A stretch of DNA of 64,000 bases. Source: Cymbidium sinense. Lineage: Eukaryota; Streptophyta; Magnoliopsida; Asparagales; Orchidaceae. Under the pieces are notes generated by a model. It was not told the origin of the DNA and did no database searches. It was given only the letters and a program-made list of their open reading frames with translations. Shown piece after piece: positions 62,069-64,000 of this stretch. The stretch's first letter is position 1. The number at the start of each line of letters is the position of its first letter. The translations under genes and the position numbers were made by a program. The DNA is taken from NCBI GenBank assembly GCA_021442155.1, contig CM038221.1, positions 153,379,601 to 153,443,600 of the forward strand, read 5' to 3'.

Positions 62069-63169
62069 TTCGTTGAGAAGAATTCCGTCACATGTCAATG
62101 GAGGCTACAATTATACATTTATAGTTGCATGTGGTTGCTACTGAAACATTACTGTTGTTATATTCTTCTTACATTTTAGATGGCTTCAATCATATATCTT
62201 CCTTCGGAAATTCTTATATATCATAGCATCATAGTTGTGGTGACTTCGTGATAATATTTGGATCTATATTGATCTGTATTCTTTGATGGGAAGCACTATT
62301 ATTGTTCAATAAGCATTAGCTAGGAAGTTCTAATTATTTAGAAACTATTTATCTTCTTTGTCAAAGATAGTGTTGGTTCAAAGGGAGAAAAATTTAGTTT
62401 AAGCATTACATCATACACAATATATTTGGAAACTCTTTATTTGATTGGATGCAATTCCTTTGATTTAAGATCATTATTTTAGAAAGTTCTATGTATGTAT
62501 TACTCTTCATTAAACAAAGGCTTTACATTGGAATACTTTTAGGTTGTTTTGTTCTTCAAGAACCTGGTACACCATAATTTCAATTTCTTACAAGATAAGC
62601 AGAAACATTATACTACACATGCTTTTTTAATAACCCAGTACACATGCTATTCTTTTATTAACTGGCTTCTTGCTTATTGGTTTCCTGGTTAGTTATACTT
62701 TTGTTCCTACTTATGTGGTATCTAAAACTGCTGCTTGGTGGCTGATTCTCTCTGATAGTGAAGGAAAAGACTATGATGGCATTAATGCTATTCTTTATAT
62801 CGTTAAGGCTGATAGCATTTTAATTGATTATAACCTTTCTTTTTGAAGTTTGGATGCTCGCATATAATGTTGCTCCTTGAGATAGACTTTGACTGAGCCT
62901 GAGCCGTTATAATTTTACTTTAATGTATCTTTCTATATTTTCTTATATCTTCTTTGAGCTTCTTGCAAGTATTTGTATACGGCGGAGTCTTGCAGTGATT
63001 ATGTACTTTTAGTTAGTCAAATTTATATCTTTTTTTTTTTGTTAATAATTGTAACCCTTCTATTTTTATTAATAAAATATCCATCACTTTTGGGAAATAA
63101 ATATTTTACCATTTCATTATCATTTTAAAAATATTTTGTAATGCCACAAGTCCTCATATTAATATTTTT

Positions 63170-63405
63170 ATTGATTACACAATTTACTTTATCAGAAAAT
63201 ATGAGTTCAAGGAGCTCTACTCAGTCTAGAATTGTGTATTATAACTGTGATTTGCAATGTTATGTATTCACTCACATAGGGAAGAAAATTATGAGAGAAT
63301 ATTTTTCAGATTCCAAGAAATAGAACATGAGATGATTGCAATTATTTCAGGTGGGTTGATGAATTTAAGGGTGACACATCAAACAATGATCATGCTAGGA
63401 GGGTA
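63170..63405 (+). pseudogene. degenerate GRF-type zinc finger
   Basis: YYNCDLQCYVFTHIGKK (from about 63,237) and, in another frame after a shift, CNYFRWVDEFKGDTSNNDHARR (from 63,338) correspond to the start and end of the plant GRF zinc finger (CxCG...TS...NPGRRF..C...CxFFxWxD). The NPGRRF centre is not readable and a stop lies at 63,321-63,323. GRF fingers are often found within plant transposons, so it may be cargo of the surrounding element. Confidence 0.5.
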
Positions 63406-64000
63406 GCAATAGAATTTTTTTTTTAAAAGACTAAATCAACAGGAGGGTGGGCTAAATATTTTGATCGCATTAAATTTATAATTTTTATTATTTTATTTAT
63501 TTATTAAGTAATGTTATTTATTAAGTTATGTGTAATCTCTTAATGTAATATAGTTGACTTCTGATTATGTATAAGTATTAGTTATCTTTTTTTTTTTCAT
63601 TATGTTTAAATATATTCAGCTCATGCGCTCATAGGAATATTTTAGTCATTTCACAAACAAGCAAAGACAACAGATTTAACCGAGTTGTCCAAAGAATCAA
63701 TACTTGAAATAAGCCTTCCTACCACCGCTTCTTTTGTAAGACCTTCTTCTGAAAAAGCTACAACTGCCCCAAACAGACCCTTAGTCAAACAAGATGGGCT
63801 GTAGATTAGGCTATGTTGACCTCAACATGCCTAACCTAATCTAGTAGACAAAGGATCCATGGAGGTTCGTCTAAGTTAACATGATGCGACCTAATTAGTG
63901 TTTCTAATTGATTTATGATTTAAATTTGATCACATTAAATGATTTTTAGGCAGTTGATTAGGCTAACATAATCAACGTGTGGCATAATTGGGGAATGAAA

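Larger units (their letters stand above)
61020..63780. mobile_element. PIF/Harbinger-like element with TTA target duplication
   Basis: The left end GGTCCCGTTTGGGGCAG (61,020) and the right end CTGCCCCAAACAGACCC (to 63,780) are inverted repeats with two or three differences. TTA stands immediately outside both (61,017-61,019 and 63,781-63,783). TTA duplication and GGNCCNGTTTGG-type ends are characteristic of PIF/Harbinger. No DDE transposase or Myb-like partner was recognised in the 2.76 kb, so it is probably non-autonomous. A zinc-finger relic lies near the right end. Confidence 0.85.

Overview
The window is nuclear DNA from a flowering plant. It is AT-rich, has long spliced genes with GT-AG introns, and most of it is transposable-element debris of classic plant types (Tat-lineage and chromovirus Ty3/gypsy, Copia, RTE LINE, MULE, hAT and PIF/Harbinger). 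I cannot fix the species; a monocot is possible but not proven. No CRISPR, operon or other bacterial features are present, and I saw no rRNA or tRNA gene.

Layout. 1-8.3 kb: decayed Tat-lineage Ty3/gypsy element with readable protease, reverse transcriptase, RNase H and integrase pieces, followed by a non-coding array of ~330-bp modules. 8.3-18.8 kb: two diverged copies of one long LTR-like repeat in opposite orientation (8.3-12.9 kb forward, 15.5-18.8 kb reverse). 19.1-19.9 kb: 3' end of an RTE-type LINE. 21.1-24.1 kb: chromovirus-like Ty3/gypsy pol split cleanly by a 2.15-kb block whose two ends are ~1-kb LTR-like sequences in inverted orientation; one of these is itself interrupted by a LINE fragment with a 13-bp target duplication. 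24-31 kb: AT-rich and gene-poor, with a textbook hAT MITE at 28.66 kb. 31.7-37.5 kb: a small four-exon gene for a single-PAH-domain (SIN3-like) protein whose 4.2-kb second intron holds a MITE and a reverse-oriented Copia relic. 38-41.4 kb: MITEs and featureless DNA.

41.5-58.6 kb is a tandem duplication. The right unit contains an apparently intact PHO1-family phosphate exporter gene (minus strand, 14 coding exons, 790 aa reconstructed by hand with every reading frame closing). The left unit keeps only the two flanks and has lost the gene body. After duplication the right unit received a 4.4-kb Mutator-like element (exact 10-bp target duplication, degenerate transposase) and a 924-bp solo LTR (exact 5-bp target duplication). 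The left unit preserves both empty sites, which gives a relative chronology. 61.0-63.8 kb: PIF/Harbinger-like element with TTA target duplication and a broken GRF zinc-finger relic.

Only two loci look like functional host genes: PHO1 (phosphate export to the xylem/apoplast, SPX-regulated) and the PAH protein. Nothing indicates that they work together.
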